In this document: positions 1-7,380 of the stretch, piece by piece | Layout: each line of letters starts with the position of its first letter | Numbering within the stretch: position 1 is the stretch's first letter | Assembly: GCF_900454495.1 (NCBI RefSeq) | Contig: NZ_UGSI01000001.1 | Location: forward strand, 744,001 to 808,000 | Origin: Paenibacillus macerans | GTDB taxonomy: Bacteria > Bacillota > Bacilli > Paenibacillales > Paenibacillaceae | Reading direction: 5' to 3' | Length of the DNA stretch: 64,000 nucleotides | Notes under the pieces: model-generated | Told to the model about the DNA's origin: nothing | What the model saw: the letters and a program-made list of their open reading frames with translations, nothing else | The model's database searches: none | Position numbers and translations under genes: made by a program

Positions 1-2
1 AC

Positions 3-1199
3 ATGATTGTCATGCCGGGATTCGTGGACACCAATCGTCATGTCTGGGAGTCTTTATTGCGGACTATCGGCGCGGATTGGTCACTGCCGGCTTATCTGCA
101 AAGCATTTATTATGGCGGACTCGGCAGCAGATTGCGGCCCGCGGACAGTTATGCCGCCAATTTGCTGGGAGCATTGGAAGCGCTTAACGCCGGGGTGACA
201 ACCGTTTTGGACTGGACGATGATTTATTCGCCCGATCATGCTGACGAACTGATTCGCGGCTTGCGGGATTCCGGCATACGCGCCGTATTCGCCTATGGTG
301 TCTCCGGTGAAACCGATTATTGGAGCCGTGACAGCCAAAAGATTTTCCCGGAAGACGTATACCGTGTCAAAAAGGAATATTTTGCTTCCGATGATCAATT
401 GTTGACGATGGGGCTGGCGATTAGAGGGCCTGAGTTTAGCAGTTGGGAGGCAACGGTCCGAGAAATCGGGCTTGCCCGGGAGCTGGGCGCGTTATGCTCC
501 ATGCATGTTGGTTTCGGCAGTTGGGGAGCGGACGACCGCTCTGTTGAGAAGCTTTATAAAGCCGGCTTGCTCGGTCCGGATTTGAATATGGTGCACGCCA
601 ACACGATGGGCTTTGACGAATACAAGCTGCTGGCGGATGCAGGGGCGTCGCTATCCGTTACGCCGGAAGTGGAAATGATGATGGGGCACGGCTATCCCGC
701 CACCGGGCACTTCCTTGAGAATGGCGGTACGCCCGCGCTTGGCGTGGATGTCGTGACCTCAACCGGAGGGGACATGTTCACGCAAATGAAATTCGCGCTG
801 CAGGCGGAGCGGGCAAGAGTGAACCAGGATATTTTGGCCTCGAAAAACATGCCCGGCGAATTAAATTTGCAGGCCGGACAAGTGTTGCATTTTGCTACCG
901 CTGCAGGAGCCAAAGCTTTGAGATTGGACCATAAAATCGGCACCTTGGCTCCGGGGAAAGAAGCCGACCTTATTTTGATTCGGACGACAGATTTGAACCT
1001 ATTTCCCGTATCTGATCCTATAGGCGCTGTCGTGCAATTTGCCAACCCGGGCAACGTGGACGCCGTATTTGTGGCCGGTCGTCCGGTGAAACGGCACGGG
1101 CGGCTTCTCAATGTCGACTTGAACCATATTCGCAAACTTGCCAATGAAAGCAGACAACATCTCTTGGCCTCGTCTGCCGGTGCAAATAAGAAACCTTAA
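3..1199 (+). CDS. Amidohydrolase family protein (cytosine deaminase/chlorohydrolase-like), 5' end outside window
   Basis: This is a metal-dependent hydrolase of the amidohydrolase superfamily; 398 residues are visible. The N-terminal part of the small beta-sandwich that normally precedes the PGFVDT strand is missing, so the gene almost certainly starts upstream of the window and the ATG at 3 is internal. Metal-site candidates are H168 (SMHVGFG), H198 (MVHAN), E222 (TPEVEM) and D249 (GVDVVTS), and the C-terminal part closes the sandwich (GTLAPGKEADLILI). The usual HxH at the end of strand 1 reads N11-R-H13, so the first metal ligand is replaced. The substrate cannot be told from sequence; deamination or dechlorination of a ring compound, or hydrolysis of a cyclic amide, are typical family reactions. 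In B. subtilis the gene upstream of rnhB is rbgA, so this neighbour is not part of the conserved backbone. Confidence 0.85.
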   Translation: MIVMPGFVDTNRHVWESLLRTIGADWSLPAYLQSIYYGGLGSRLRPADSYAANLLGALEALNAGVTTVLDWTMIYSPDHADELIRGLRDSGIRAVFAYGVSGETDYWSRDSQKIFPEDVYRVKKEYFASDDQLLTMGLAIRGPEFSSWEATVREIGLARELGALCSMHVGFGSWGADDRSVEKLYKAGLLGPDLNMVHANTMGFDEYKLLADAGASLSVTPEVEMMMGHGYPATGHFLENGGTPALGVDVVTSTGGDMFTQMKFALQAERARVNQDILASKNMPGELNLQAGQVLHFATAAGAKALRLDHKIGTLAPGKEADLILIRTTDLNLFPVSDPIGAVVQFANPGNVDAVFVAGRPVKRHGRLLNVDLNHIRKLANESRQHLLASSAGANKKP

Positions 1200-1299
1200 A
1201 AGCGATTAAACAAACTCTAAAAAATTAAAAGAACTCTATATTTTTCAAACGTGTTAACCGATAAAAGATTTAGCGTCCGTAGGGCAAGGACCAAACGCT

Positions 1300-1308
1300 T
1301 GATAAAAT
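1300..1308 (+). promoter_or_regulatory. Possible extended -10 promoter for rnhB
   Basis: TGATAAAAT fits an extended -10 element (TG-N-TAAAAT) about 50 bases upstream of the rnhB start. No convincing -35 hexamer lies 17 bases upstream, so this is a weak call resting on the motif and position only. Confidence 0.3.
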
Positions 1309-1358
1309 GTCCGGTACCCCTTAAGCTTAGAACAGGGTTAAATCGTGAAGGAGGCACT

Positions 1359-1976
1359 ATGGACGATCTGCTATCCTATGAAAGAGAGTATTGGTCCTCG
1401 TACCGCTGCATAGCCGGAATCGACGAGGTTGGCCGGGGATGCCTGTTCGGCGACGTAGTGGCTGCGGCGGTGATTTTGCCGCAGGATTTGCAGCTTGAGG
1501 ACGTAAATGATTCAAAAAAGTTAAGCCCGAAAAAGCGGGAAAAGCTGTATGATCTCATTATGGAAGAAGCGGTAGCGGTCGGGATCGGGTATGCCGATGC
1601 GGCGACGATCGACCGGATCAATATTAAGCAGGCCAGCCGGCTGGCGATGAAGCGGGCGGTGGAGCAACTTGCCGTGGCCCCGGAATTTTTACTGGTGGAT
1701 GCCGAAAAGGTCGATGTCGACATTCCGCAGCTGGCGGTCATTAAAGGAGATGCGACAAGCCAGTCGATCGCGGCGGCCTCCATTATCGCCAAGGTAACGC
1801 GCGATCGGCTTTGCCAGGGCGAGTGGGATGCGCGTTATCCCGAATACGGCATCGCGGTACATAAAGGGTATGCTACCAAGCTGCATCGAGAGCAACTCCT
1901 GGCCCTTGGGCCGACGCCGATGCATCGGAAAAGTTTTCTGGGCAATTTGTTTGCCGAGGAGCAAACGTTGTTTTAA
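1359..1976 (+). CDS. rnhB: Ribonuclease HII
   Basis: Endonuclease that cuts the RNA strand of RNA–DNA hybrids and starts removal of ribonucleotides misincorporated in DNA. The 205-residue product has the family hallmarks: GIDEVGRG near residue 20 with the catalytic D-E pair, the DSKKLS segment, LLVDAEKV with another acidic ligand, and the GDATSQSIAAASIIAKVTRD helix. After GIDEVGRG it reads CLFGDVV in place of the commoner PLAGPVV, a variation away from the catalytic residues. The ATG at 1359 is chosen because GAAGGAGG lies just upstream and the protein then begins close to the catalytic strand; an in-frame opening from 1251 adds unrelated residues. It begins the conserved rnhB–ylqG–ylqH order. 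Confidence 0.95.
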   Translation: MDDLLSYEREYWSSYRCIAGIDEVGRGCLFGDVVAAAVILPQDLQLEDVNDSKKLSPKKREKLYDLIMEEAVAVGIGYADAATIDRINIKQASRLAMKRAVEQLAVAPEFLLVDAEKVDVDIPQLAVIKGDATSQSIAAASIIAKVTRDRLCQGEWDARYPEYGIAVHKGYATKLHREQLLALGPTPMHRKSFLGNLFAEEQTLF

Positions 1977-1981
1977 GAGGT

Positions 1982-2015
1982 AGTTCAAAAAGCTGGAAAC
2001 TTGACTTTTTGTACT
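1982..2015. repeat. Minimal degenerate copy of the AGTTCAAAAAGTC-ended dispersed repeat
   Basis: AGTTCAAAAAG at 1982–1992 is followed closely by GACTTTTTGTACT at 2003–2015, giving a 34-base hairpin whose arms match the ends of the longer elements at 24286–24455 and 47424–47480, with one mismatch in the right arm. It begins six bases after the rnhB stop codon. It looks like an almost completely internally deleted copy. Confidence 0.6.
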
Positions 2016-2027
2016 TGCACTTTAACC

Positions 2028-2053
2028 AACCCGCCGAAGCGATGGCGGGTTTT
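2028..2053 (+). terminator. Weak intrinsic terminator after rnhB
   Basis: AACCCGCC (2028–2035) pairs with GGCGGGTT (2044–2051) across an 8-base loop and ends in a run of only four T. It lies between rnhB and the ribosome binding site of the next gene. The short T-run suggests partial termination. Confidence 0.5.
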
Positions 2054-2084
2054 CCAATATGTTTTGAGGCAAGGGGGGAGTTTC

Positions 2085-4118
2085 ATGAATATCGGGCCGT
2101 TGCTGCGCAGTATGATGGGAAATGCCCAGGCGGGGGAACCCAAAACTCTGGAACTGAAAACAGGGCAGGTGGTCCGCGGAACGGTTTTGTCCGTATCCGA
2201 AAACGGTCAGGAAGCCGTCATTCAGGTGCAGGGCGTGAAGCTGCACGCCGCGTTGGAAACACCGATGCGCCCGGGGGAAACGACTTTGCTGCAGGTTCAG
2301 CCGGAATCCAAAGACGGGCTGGCGGTGCTGAGGCCGATGAGTTCCCTTCCGGGCGCCGAGCTGTCGGCGGCTTCCCTGGCCAAAGCGTTGCAATCATTAG
2401 GACTGGAAGATACGGCGACGAACCGCGAGCTGCTGCAGTTGATGCAAAAAAGCGGTTTGCCGTTGACGAAGGAGAACGTATCGCAGATCTTGCAGGTGTC
2501 CGGGCAAAAGCCGGGCGGCGTACCGCTGTCGGAGTGGATTCAGGCGGCCGGCATCGCTTTTAGCCGGGGGCTGCCGCTGACCGGGGAGACGGTGGCGGGA
2601 CTGCATCAGGCGGTGTTTGGGCCGCCGCTGCACGCGTTATTGTCTGCGCTGGACGAGCAGATTGCAAACTTTCTTAGCCAGACGGCTGGGAACTTGGACG
2701 GGACGGCCACGCCCGGATCAGGGACAAGCGGCGGAAGCGCCGGAGGAGCGGCAGCGCTGGGGCAGCAGGCTCAAGCTGGGTCAAATGCTGCCACATTGAC
2801 GGATACGGCATCCTCGGGTTCGGGAGCGGCCGCGATGAGCGCTGCGGCAGGTGGTGCCGGGGCGGCGGGAGCTTCCGCCCAGCCGAATCAAGCGGCCGGA
2901 CTCGTGCAGATGGCGCTGCGGGGAGCGCTTGCCGAAGCTGCAGAGGGGCAAACGCCGCAGCCGGGAACTCCGGGCGGCAGCGCTGCGGCCAGCCTGTCCG
3001 GCGGCGCTTTGGTGGCGAAGCTGCAGGCGGTGCTGGCGGTGCTGGATGCGGCCATGCTGCAGGAGGGCATGGCCGAGGCGGCGCCCGGGCGTGGGACGGG
3101 CGCCGGCGGGGCTGCTCCCAGCGCGGGAACGCTGGGAGGGAGCGGCGCCGCCGCCGGAGGCGCGGCGGCAGCGCCGCAGGCGCAGGGCGAAGGGGCCGCT
3201 GGCCCTTCGCCGGCGGGCACGCGTCCCACCCCCGCGGCGGAGCCGTGGGTGGGGCGCGTGCTGAAGCTGCTCGGTGCGGAGCACGAGCAGCAGGTGCGCG
3301 CGGCCGCGCCTAGCGCAGCGGCGGCGCCGGCGCAAGCGCAAGAAGCGCCGCCTGCGGCGGGCGCTTCGGCGAAGCACGCCGGGGGCGCGGAGCTCCCCGG
3401 CGGCCAGGCGCCCGGCAGCGCGCCTGCGGCCGCGCCGGGCGGGGCCACAGGCGGCGCTGCGCCGGCCTCGACCCCGGCCCCAGCGAGCGCCGGGGAGGCG
3501 GCTGCCATGCGCAGCTCCGCCTTCGGCGTCTCCAGCGCATCAGCCGCCCCTAATGCCGCCGGCGGGGCCGCGCAGGACACGCTCAAAGGCCTGCTGCTGC
3601 AGATAGCGGCGGCCGACGATCTGCCCGCGCCGCTCCAGGAGGCGGCGCGGCAGCTAGTGCAGCAGCTGACCGGCCAGCAGCTGCTGCTCAATACCGACCG
3701 CACCGCGCCGTTTGCGCAGGTGACCATGTTCCTGCCTTTTTTCGGACCGGACGGCAAGCAAACCGCCTCGGTGCATATCGAATCGCGCCGCGGGCGCAAA
3801 GGCGAGCTGGACCCGGCCAACTGCCGCCTGTGGTTTGACCTGCAGATGAAGACGCTCGGCCAAATTATGGTCGACGTGCAGGTCGCCGACAAAAAGGTGC
3901 TGCTGAAAATATTCAGCGAGCAGGAAGCGACCGGCGCGTTCCTTGAATCCCGGCAAGAGGAGATCAGCGAAGCGTTGTCCAGCGCCGGTTACCGTCTGCT
4001 GTCCTTGAAGTCGGAGCCGTTGATCCCAAAGGAGAGCGAGGAAGGCGGCGCAGCGGATTTCAGCCTGCCGCTGACTTATGCCCCGAGCCCGTATAAAGGG
4101 GTGGATTACCGCGTATGA
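2085..4118 (+). CDS. ylqG: YlqG-like protein with FliK C-terminal-type domain
   Basis: A 677-residue protein in the position of B. subtilis ylqG (rnhB–ylqG–ylqH). The N-terminal ~95 residues form a small beta-rich region (LKTGQVVRGTVLSVSE). The C-terminal ~160 residues resemble the hook-length-control domain of FliK (AQVTMFLPFF … CRLWFDLQMKTLGQIMVDVQV). Between them, roughly residues 205–505, lies a long Ala/Gly/Pro-rich low-complexity linker encoded by very GC-rich DNA (about 2700–3600). FliK proteins use such linkers as molecular rulers, but whether YlqG acts in flagellar export is not established. Start: ATG at 2085 behind AAGGGGGGAG. The stop overlaps the next start as ATGA, so it is translationally coupled to ylqH. 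A second, canonical FliK is encoded at 39412. Confidence 0.8.
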   Translation: MNIGPLLRSMMGNAQAGEPKTLELKTGQVVRGTVLSVSENGQEAVIQVQGVKLHAALETPMRPGETTLLQVQPESKDGLAVLRPMSSLPGAELSAASLAKALQSLGLEDTATNRELLQLMQKSGLPLTKENVSQILQVSGQKPGGVPLSEWIQAAGIAFSRGLPLTGETVAGLHQAVFGPPLHALLSALDEQIANFLSQTAGNLDGTATPGSGTSGGSAGGAAALGQQAQAGSNAATLTDTASSGSGAAAMSAAAGGAGAAGASAQPNQAAGLVQMALRGALAEAAEGQTPQPGTPGGSAAASLSGGALVAKLQAVLAVLDAAMLQEGMAEAAPGRGTGAGGAAPSAGTLGGSGAAAGGAAAAPQAQGEGAAGPSPAGTRPTPAAEPWVGRVLKLLGAEHEQQVRAAAPSAAAAPAQAQEAPPAAGASAKHAGGAELPGGQAPGSAPAAAPGGATGGAAPASTPAPASAGEAAAMRSSAFGVSSASAAPNAAGGAAQDTLKGLLLQIAAADDLPAPLQEAARQLVQQLTGQQLLLNTDRTAPFAQVTMFLPFFGPDGKQTASVHIESRRGRKGELDPANCRLWFDLQMKTLGQIMVDVQVADKKVLLKIFSEQEATGAFLESRQEEISEALSSAGYRLLSLKSEPLIPKESEEGGAADFSLPLTYAPSPYKGVDYRV

Positions 4119-4420
4119 GCGAACAGCCGAAGCAGCCAAACCTTGCGTTTAAAAAAGCGGTTGCCCTCAAGTACGATCCCGGGCAGGGGGAGGCTCCGGT
4201 CGTCGCCGCCAAAGGAAGCGGCCTGCTGGCCGAGCGCATTTTGGAGACGGCGAAGGAGCACGGCATTCCCGTGCAGGAGGATGCGGCGCTGGTCGAGGTG
4301 CTTTCCAAGCTCGATCTGGACCAGCAGATCCCTGCGGAATTATACGATCTGGTGGCGGAAATTCTTACCTTTATATACCGGTCCGACAAAATGGCGGAAA
4401 GAAGGATGTTCCTTGAATAA
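4115..4420 (+). CDS. ylqH: FlhB C-terminal-like protein (EscU/YscU/HrcU family), YlqH
   Basis: A 101-residue stand-alone relative of the cytoplasmic domain of the flagellar export switch protein FlhB. KKAVALKYD corresponds to the sequence just after the NPTH autocleavage site of full FlhB, and AERILETAKEHGIPVQEDAALVEVL and ELYDLVAEILTFIYR match the rest of that domain. There are no membrane segments and the NPTH motif itself is absent, so the protein resembles the fragment that full FlhB makes by self-cleavage. The start overlaps the ylqG stop (ATGA). The pairing of a FliK-like and an FlhB-like gene outside the fla operon, as in B. subtilis, suggests they act together, possibly in tuning export specificity. 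The function is inferred from homology only. Confidence 0.85.
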   Translation: MSEQPKQPNLAFKKAVALKYDPGQGEAPVVAAKGSGLLAERILETAKEHGIPVQEDAALVEVLSKLDLDQQIPAELYDLVAEILTFIYRSDKMAERRMFLE

Positions 4421-4436
4421 CCGGGAGTTAAAACCT

Positions 4437-4805
4437 ATGCGCGGGGATGAGCGGAAAGCGCGGGGCCGCGAGGCGGAACAAGCCGCAGGCGATTATTTGA
4501 ATACTCTTGGCTACACCATCCTGAAACGAAACTGGCGCTGCCGGTCCGGCGAGCTTGACCTCATCGCCAAAGACGGGCATACGATCGTAATCGTGGAGGT
4601 GCGCAGCCGCAGCCATCGGGCTGCGGCTTTCGGCACGCCGGCCGAATCGATCACCCCACGCAAAATCAAGCAGGTCCGCGACACGGCCGCCGTATACCTT
4701 CACCAAACCGGCCAAACTTTGGCCGACGTCCGCTTCGACGTCGTCGCCGTCACGTATGGCCCTGAAGACAAGCCGACAGTAGAACATATCAAAAACGCTT
4801 TTTAA
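4437..4805 (+). CDS. yraN: YraN family (UPF0102) endonuclease-fold protein
   Basis: Small protein of 122 residues with the family pattern RGREAEQAAGDYLNTLGY, NWRCRSGELDLIA and TIVIVEVRSRS. The E…D…ExR arrangement is that of restriction-endonuclease-like folds, and members are suspected Holliday-junction or DNA-processing nucleases without firm proof. Two starts are possible: ATG 4437 behind GGGAG, used here, or TTG 4413 behind AGAAGGA, which would overlap the end of ylqH by 8 bases. The family is often found beside comM/yifB, as here, although comM lies on the opposite strand. Confidence 0.85.
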   Translation: MRGDERKARGREAEQAAGDYLNTLGYTILKRNWRCRSGELDLIAKDGHTIVIVEVRSRSHRAAAFGTPAESITPRKIKQVRDTAAVYLHQTGQTLADVRFDVVAVTYGPEDKPTVEHIKNAF

Positions 4806-5386
4806 GAGGCTGTTCAAAAAATTACCTTGTGAAGATATAAGGATGAAGGATGTTGGTGGCACCGGAGCACCTATATTTCCAATAGATTCGAGTCAGTAGG
4901 GCTGAATACGGGCGATTTGAGCACTAGCGTTACATTAGCTTTTGAACAAGACAACTTGTAGCCCTGAAACTCCGAATTTCCCGCAAAAGTTCAAGTTATC
5001 GAATCGAAACTATCGTCCGCCGGAACGCTAACGGTTGTAGCAACCGCTATTTTGCGAAAAAGTCCCCTTTCCAAATTCTAACGGTTGTGAGCGCCGTTAT
5101 TTGCCTGAATCTAAGCAAAAATAGCTGGTTTTAAGTGAAATAAGCGCCAGGGCAACCGTTAGAAGTTGAAATCATCATTTTTCGAACGAATAGTGCTTGT
5201 GACAACCGTTAGAAATCGATTTGCAGTTAGAAATGTAACTTTGTCAGATTTGTTACAACACTAGTGCGGTTTGCGCGATACACACTGCCATATTTCCAAT
5301 CAGGCCCCCATTGCGGGTGCTATCCGCCAATCTATTGGATTTTTCCAATGGTAGGCGAGTGATGAAAGGCGGGAGCAGCCGCGATA
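4806..5386. other. Repeat-rich non-coding spacer between convergent yraN and comM
   Basis: No credible gene is seen. The stretch holds TGTTCAAAAAAT at about 4811, resembling a lone left end of the AGTTCAAAAAGTC repeat; CCAATAGATT at 4879–4888 with its inverted copy AATCTATTGG at 5329–5338; an array of four CTAACGGTTGT-type units at 5028–5222; and a small hairpin (ATTGGA/TCCAAT) at about 5334–5349. No strong T-tailed terminator was found for either convergent gene, so the palindromic array may serve that purpose. Confidence 0.6.
5028..5222. repeat. Array of four CTAACGGTTGT palindromic units, two in each orientation
   Basis: CTAACGGTTGT occurs at 5028–5038 and 5078–5088, and its reverse complement as CAACCGTTAG at 5153–5162 and ACAACCGTTAG at 5212–5222. 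Read in unit orientation, each copy is followed by a diverged GC-containing stretch and a TATTT or TTATTT tail, and most units can fold on themselves (for example TAACGG…CCGTTA in the second). The two direct and two inverted copies make the whole array roughly symmetrical. Confidence 0.75.
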
Positions 5387-6976
5387 TCACCCTCTCACAT
5401 CCAACAGCCTTCGATCCAGCTGGCGGTATTGGATCGCTTCCGCGATATGCTCCGCCTGGATGGCTTGCTGGCCTTCGAGGTCGGCGATCGTGCGCGCCAG
5501 CTTGATAATACGGTCGTAAGCCCGCATGCTGAGGCCCAGCGACTCAAAGGAAGACTGCAGCAGCTTTCCGGCTTCCGGAGCAAGCGGTGCGAACCGCCGC
5601 AGCAGGCTGCCGGACAATTCGCTATTGCGGGAGATTCCGCAATTTTTATAACGTTTCGCCTGAATCTGCTCCGCCTTGAGCACCTGCCCGCGCATTTCCT
5701 CCGAGCTGAGCGGCTGCTTGTCTTCCTGCCAGCCGCTAGGCGGCGGTACTTCGATATGCATGTCGATCCGGTCCAGCAGCGGGCCGGAAATTCGCTCGCG
5801 GTATTGGGCGACGCGCCATGGGCTGCACGTGCAGCGGGGCAAAGGCGGTTCGGCCCCGAAAAAGCCGCAGGGACACGGATTTAACGAACCTGCCAGCAAA
5901 AACCGGGCCGGAAACGTAAACGACGCGCGCGAGCGGCTGATGGTTACTTGCCGTTCCTCCAGCGGTTGGCGCAGCACCTCCAGCACGTTGCGGGAGAACT
6001 CCGGCAATTCGTCGAGAAATAAAACCCCGTGGTGAGCCAGGCTCACTTCGCCCGGCTTGGGGATGGTGCCGCCGCCGATGAGGCCGCCCGCCGAGATCGT
6101 ATGATGCGGCGAGCGAAACGGGCGCCGGGTGATTAACCCCTGCTCCGTATCGCTTAATTTGCCGGCGGCGCTGTAGATTTTGGTGACTTCGAGCGCTTCC
6201 TCCGGGGAAAGCGGCGGCAGAATGGAAGGCAGCCTGCGGATGAGCATCGTTTTGCCGGTCCCGGGCGGGCCGATCAGAACGATATTGTGAAAACCGGCGG
6301 CGGCGATCGTAAGCGCCCGTTTAATGTGGCGTTGGCCGAGTACGTCGCTGTAGTTTTCCGGCGCTTCATAAGGTGTGCGGGCGGTTGCCGGCTGCGGTTC
6401 TATTTCCAGGTGATCCAGCGATGTCAATCGCAGGGGTGCCCTTTTAGCGTCCTTGGCCCCTGCTTCTGCTGTTCTCTCTTCGGGAAAAAGCTCGTTTAAA
6501 TGGCGGAGTCCATATACCCGGATTCCTTCCAGAAGGAGCGCCTCGGCGGCATTTTCCCTGGGCAGCAGAACGGAGCCAAACCCTTTCCGGCGCGCGCGGT
6601 CAACCATCGACAGCACGCCGGGAACGGGGCGCAGCGTACCGTCGAGTGAAAGCTCGCCGATAATCAGCAGCTTTTCCTGCGACGGCAGGGCGATTTGCCC
6701 GCTGGCCGTAAGTAGCGCAAGCGCGATCGCCAGATCGAAGGCGGCCCCCTCCTTGCGCAGGTCGGCAGGCGCCAAATTGATCGTCACCCGCTGCAGCGGA
6801 AAACTATAGCCGCAATTTTTGACCGCCGCCCGAACCCGTTCCACCGCCTCGCGGACTGCGGAATCCGGCAGACCAACGATGTTGGTTTGGGGGATTCCGC
6901 TGGACAAATCCACCTCCACTTCAATCATCATACCGTCGATCCCGTACAAACAAGCGCTGTACAATTTTCCATACAT
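5387..6976 (-). CDS. comM: ComM/YifB family Mg-chelatase-like AAA+ ATPase
   Basis: A 529-residue AAA+ protein with an N-terminal Lon-protease-like fold (MYGKLYSACLYGIDGMMIEVEVD), a Mg-chelatase core with Walker A GPPGTGKT, Walker B GVLFLDELPEF, the NPCPCG motif and the LLDRIDMHIEV arginine-containing region, and the C-terminal helical Mg_chelatase_C domain. The Haemophilus and Vibrio ComM proteins are branch-migration helicases aiding natural transformation; the role in Firmicutes is less clear. Length is normal for the family. The start codon (complement of 6974–6976) has AGGGGTG upstream. It is the only confident gene on the minus strand and it is convergent with yraN. Confidence 0.93.
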   Translation of the reverse strand: MYGKLYSACLYGIDGMMIEVEVDLSSGIPQTNIVGLPDSAVREAVERVRAAVKNCGYSFPLQRVTINLAPADLRKEGAAFDLAIALALLTASGQIALPSQEKLLIIGELSLDGTLRPVPGVLSMVDRARRKGFGSVLLPRENAAEALLLEGIRVYGLRHLNELFPEERTAEAGAKDAKRAPLRLTSLDHLEIEPQPATARTPYEAPENYSDVLGQRHIKRALTIAAAGFHNIVLIGPPGTGKTMLIRRLPSILPPLSPEEALEVTKIYSAAGKLSDTEQGLITRRPFRSPHHTISAGGLIGGGTIPKPGEVSLAHHGVLFLDELPEFSRNVLEVLRQPLEERQVTISRSRASFTFPARFLLAGSLNPCPCGFFGAEPPLPRCTCSPWRVAQYRERISGPLLDRIDMHIEVPPPSGWQEDKQPLSSEEMRGQVLKAEQIQAKRYKNCGISRNSELSGSLLRRFAPLAPEAGKLLQSSFESLGLSMRAYDRIIKLARTIADLEGQQAIQAEHIAEAIQYRQLDRRLLDVRG

Positions 6977-7380
6977 AACAAAAACACCCCTAATCCTGTA
7001 TTTTCCGGCTTACAACAAAAACCGCCTTCAGGATAAAAGGTGCTTCCTTATTATCGCTTAAATATTATTCGCTTAGCCATTGCCAAACTTTGCTTAACAG
7101 ATTATACCATAATCTATTCACCCAAGGAAAGCTCCGCTTGACATCCCGATAAATATAGTTTAGTTTTGGGACAAATTCATGCGATCATTTCGGCAAATAT
7201 CATAAAGTAAGCTTTTCTAACATAACGGGAGAGAAAACGCTTGATTTTGCCTGTTTTTTATTCTCCCGGGACAATAAACCGGCGGGCCTTTTGGTAGAGG
7301 AGAACATTGTGGCCGTTCTTTTGCCTGGGTTACCATTAATGAAACTGATTGACATCAGGAGCATTGGGAGGTAACTAATA
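6977..7380. other. Divergent intergenic region between comM and the DUF1177 gene
   Basis: About 400 bases without a gene. It must carry the comM promoter on the minus strand (no clear hexamers seen) and holds a good sigma-A promoter for the rightward cluster at 7138–7166, giving a leader of about 200 bases. The leader contains an inverted repeat, CGGGAGA at 7226–7232 with TCTCCCG at 7262–7268, and two direct copies of TTAT(T)CGCTTA lie at about 7050–7074. No recognisable riboswitch was found. Confidence 0.5.
7138..7166 (+). promoter_or_regulatory. Sigma-A-type promoter for the DUF1177–AroM–M29–racemase cluster
   Basis: TTGACA at 7138–7143, a 17-base spacer and TAGTTT at 7161–7166. The -35 hexamer is perfect and the -10 has a moderate match. 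It lies about 215 bases before the DUF1177 start codon, with no other gene between. Confidence 0.6.

Noticed and set aside
2888..3892. A long minus-strand reading frame opposite ylqG
   Set aside because: It is the mirror of the GC-rich low-complexity region; long antisense frames are expected in such DNA and no ribosome binding site or domain is seen.
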